Source: Anaeramoeba flamelloides | Taxonomy: Eukaryota > Metamonada > Anaeramoebidae | Direction of reading: 5' to 3' | DNA: 64,000 nucleotides | Assembly: GCA_027625915.1 (NCBI GenBank) | Contig: JANTQA010000070.1 | Location: forward strand, 12,219,001 to 12,283,000 | Shown: in pieces, positions 61,901-64,000 of the stretch | How the letters are laid out: each line of letters begins with the position of its first letter | How positions within the stretch are numbered: the stretch's first letter is position 1 | Program-made: the position numbers and the translations under genes | The notes under the pieces: generated by a model | Databases searched by the model: none | What the model was told of the DNA's origin: nothing | Seen by the model: the letters and a program-made list of their open reading frames with translations, nothing else

Positions 61901-62216
61901 CACATGTAATGGATTTAAAAAACGGAACCTCTTTTTTATTTTGCTTTTCTGCAGCCCTTTTCCCCATTTTCCAATCTTGATATTCATCTGCTTCTAAAAA
62001 ATGATGAAAAATTTGAGATGATCTTAGAATCGGATGTTCGCAGATCCTGTTTAAAAATCTATTCAACCCTTCTCTTCTTCTTGAAATGAAATCTTCCCCA
62101 AAACGTCCCTGGAATTGTTTTTCAGGCATAGGTGGGACTGGAACGTTTTCATATCTTTCAACCAATCTTTGTCTTAACCAAAGAAAATGTTTATACCTTC
62201 TTGTTACACAGAAATT
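58969..62216 (-). CDS. SNX-BAR sorting nexin (3' exons; 5' part outside or not found)
   Basis: Sorting nexins with a PX and a BAR domain bind phosphoinositides on endosomes and bend the membrane for cargo retrieval. Three exons are supported: 62216-61706, 59924-59698 and 59529-58969, joining in phase. The first exon begins inside the PX domain (VTRRYKHFLWLRQRL, then VPPMPEKQF, and RRREGLNRFLNRICEHPIL), and runs into helical sequence. Exon two continues with VGKNLGVEGKELKERGMEQ and the DPLKDYNRLIQVF helix of the BAR domain. The last exon ends the BAR helices and then has a very acidic Glu/Asp tail of about 80 residues encoded by GAT/GAA repeats. The N-terminal part of PX is not visible up to 64000, so at least one more exon lies upstream across a large intron. 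It resembles SNX1/2-like proteins most, but a finer subfamily call is not safe. Confidence 0.88.
60070..61340. repeat. Dispersed repeat W inside a sorting-nexin intron
   Basis: Matches 39870-41200 on the same strand over about 1.25 kb and makes up most of the 1.8 kb intron 59925-61705. The segment at 60870-61090 contains the same open frames as the other copy. Class unknown. Confidence 0.65.
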
Positions 62217-62989
62217 CTTTTGTTTTTTTTTTCATTTGTTTTTTTTTTATTATTATTAAAAATTTAGAATATAATTTTTAGATTTAGTTAATATACCACT
62301 TTCCAAAACAATTATAATAAATTTTCTTTTCTTTTTCTTTTTAGATAAGTAAATAATACGTAAATTCATCAATTAAATTGTAAATTTAGATTTAATAATT
62401 GTCTAAATTTAAATTTTTTATCTTTTTTACTAGTAATTTAATTTTAAAATCAAGAATATATTTCAATTTTGGTTGATAAATTATCAACCATTAAATAAAG
62501 TAATAAAAAAAGTGATCATTTAATTTTTCGTTAAAAGTGTCTTATTTAAATTGGATTTTTTAATTTTTTTCAGAATCGTTTTTTCATTTAATCAAAATTG
62601 AGTGATAGTAAAACAGTATTCTCAAAAATATTTCATTTTTTTTTATTTGTGCTTGAATTAAGGTACACATCACTATCATGAAAAAAACAATTCAAAAAAA
62701 AAATAAACATTTGATCATTTTTCACTTTTTGATAACTTCACTTATAATAAATACCATTGGTTAATAAAAGATCTTTGATCAAAAAATATTTTTAAAGATA
62801 TTTTACAATTTAAGTTAGAAAATCCTATTTTACAGGTTCTATTGAGATTTTTTTCAAACTTAATAATAAAAAATTTGAAAATTTGTTTTCATAGTTAAGA
62901 ATTCAAAATAATATATTTTAAAAGCATTTTAAATTTAATAAATATCTTTCAAATGGATAATCAATTATTTGGACTATTAAAGAATTATT

Positions 62990-63290
62990 TATTTCAAAAA
63001 TTAAAAAAAATGCTGTTAGGTTTTCTTGAGTTTTCTATTTATTTGTAAAATCAATAGATTTTCGTTAGGTTTTTTTTACTTTTCTATTTATTTGGAAAAG
63101 CAATAGATTTTATAAATAAAACAGAAAAATAAAAAAAACCTAGAACACTTCACAAATACAATAGAAAAGCTCAAGAAAAGTTAGGCACTTGACGGGCACT
63201 TTCGTTAGGTTTTCCAGGATTTAAAAGATCAAGTAAAATATAGGATTTTACTTGATTCTTTTGAATACTGGAAAGCCTAGTACAAACAGA
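62990..63290. repeat. Hairpin-module array 4
   Basis: Two palindromes with loops on AATCAATAGATTTT, CTAGGTTTTTTTTAC-type stems, a GGCACTTGACGGGCACTTTCG linker and one CCAGGATTTAAAAGATCAAG / CTTGATTCTTTTGAATACTGG hairpin. Located in the presumed 5' intron or upstream of the sorting nexin. Confidence 0.7.
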
Positions 63291-63647
63291 ATAATTATCA
63301 TCAGGGTTTTTTTTCTCTATTTCAGTTTTATTAAATTAGTACATCATTGTCAAAACTATGAGTTATTATCTATCAAAGTAAATATCTCCAAGTTGAATTA
63401 AGCCAAAATTCATCAATCCGTTGATTAAGGAATTTTTTAAGGGAGAAAAACCCCTTTTTTCTCGACTAGAGACTTTTAACAAAGGTGATACTACTAACAA
63501 CAATAAATGCAATAGCCTCAAGAATTTTAAGTTCTGGAATGTTTGTTATATTGTAAATAAACTTTATTATTAACAAGGATGAAAGGTTAATGAAAGTGAT
63601 AGTAATGTCTAACTTGGATTTTTCAATTTTATTTTTTCATACTAGTG

Positions 63648-63747
63648 ATGTGCAAAAATGATTTCATAATTTTTCATCCTTTTTTTGATAAAATTGTGAT
63701 TTTTTCATCAAAAAAACATGAAAAATTATCAAATCACTTTTGCACAT
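63648..63747. mobile_element. 100-bp hairpin MITE
   Basis: The ends ATGTGCAAAAATGATTTCAT and complement of ATGTGCAAAAGTGATTTGAT are inverted repeats of 30 bp with two mismatches and a 40-bp loop. No target duplication is certain. Superfamily not assigned. Confidence 0.75.
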
Positions 63748-64000
63748 GTATAACAAAAGCAGGTATTTATTAAATTTTTTAATTTTACTTCTTGAGAACA
63801 AGTAATGATTTGTTCTTACAAATAAAACCTTTAGAATTAATACAATCTATCTGATCGATCTTGTTCAAATAAAAAATAAGAAAATCTAAAATGAAAATGA
63901 TTATTTTTATGAAACTTCAATCTTGTGCAAAATTCTTTTTAACATAAAAAAAAAAAATGGTTAATTTGTTACGCTTTTACTAATTTTCACAATTAAATTC

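Noticed and set aside
1-64000. tRNA, rRNA or other structured RNA genes
   Set aside because: I looked by eye for T-arm GTTCGA-type and box signals on both strands and found none that fit a cloverleaf; a tRNAscan run would settle it.

Overview
The window is AT-rich nuclear DNA from a eukaryote. Genes carry GT-AG introns, the standard code with TAA/TAG stops fits every frame, and coding DNA is islanded in AT-rich sequence full of homopolymer runs, microsatellites and short inverted-repeat elements. Gene content is general eukaryotic housekeeping, with Ser/Asn/Glu-rich low-complexity proteins typical of amoeboid protists. My best guess is an amoeba such as Anaeramoeba, at low confidence; nothing in the window proves the lineage.

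Layout, left to right. (1) SEC23, COPII coat, minus strand, 2164-6686; the C-terminal third lies beyond the left edge. (2) An unrecognised 858-residue protein, plus strand, 8348-10924, divergent from SEC23. (3) A probable orphan exon, minus strand, about 13870-14290. (4) TFIIB, minus strand, intronless, 20243-21280. (5) SEY1/RHD3, the ER-fusion GTPase, plus strand, six exons, 27323-34255, 779 residues. (6) A Tul1/FLY-type membrane RING E3 ligase, minus strand, five exons, 38112-47868, 501 residues. (7) Cytosolic histidyl-tRNA synthetase, plus strand, three exons, 51025-55394, 1043 residues, with a roughly 590-residue N-terminal extension that includes a histidine/phenylalanine ammonia-lyase-like motif. 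(8) An SNX-BAR sorting nexin, minus strand, 58969-62216; its 5' exons lie beyond the right edge. Exon joins were chosen because GT-AG sites, phase and family alignment agree at every junction.

Functionally, SEC23, SEY1, Tul1 and the sorting nexin are all endomembrane genes (ER export, ER fusion, Golgi/endosome ubiquitination, endosome sorting). I read this as chance rather than an operon-like unit, because strands and promoters are independent. TFIIB and HisRS are general information-processing genes.

The rest is mostly mobile-element debris. I see TA-flanked Tc1/mariner-like MITEs, a TTAA-flanked MITE, a five-copy family with a third internal terminus, 0.8-1.0 kb foldback elements, arrays of hairpin modules at four sites, LINE fragments (one split by a TIR element), and long dispersed repeats of unknown class. 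Introns are strikingly bimodal: 120-300 bp introns sit beside 1.8-4.6 kb introns, and most of the large ones contain repeats that recur elsewhere in the window. No tRNA, rRNA or CRISPR was seen.
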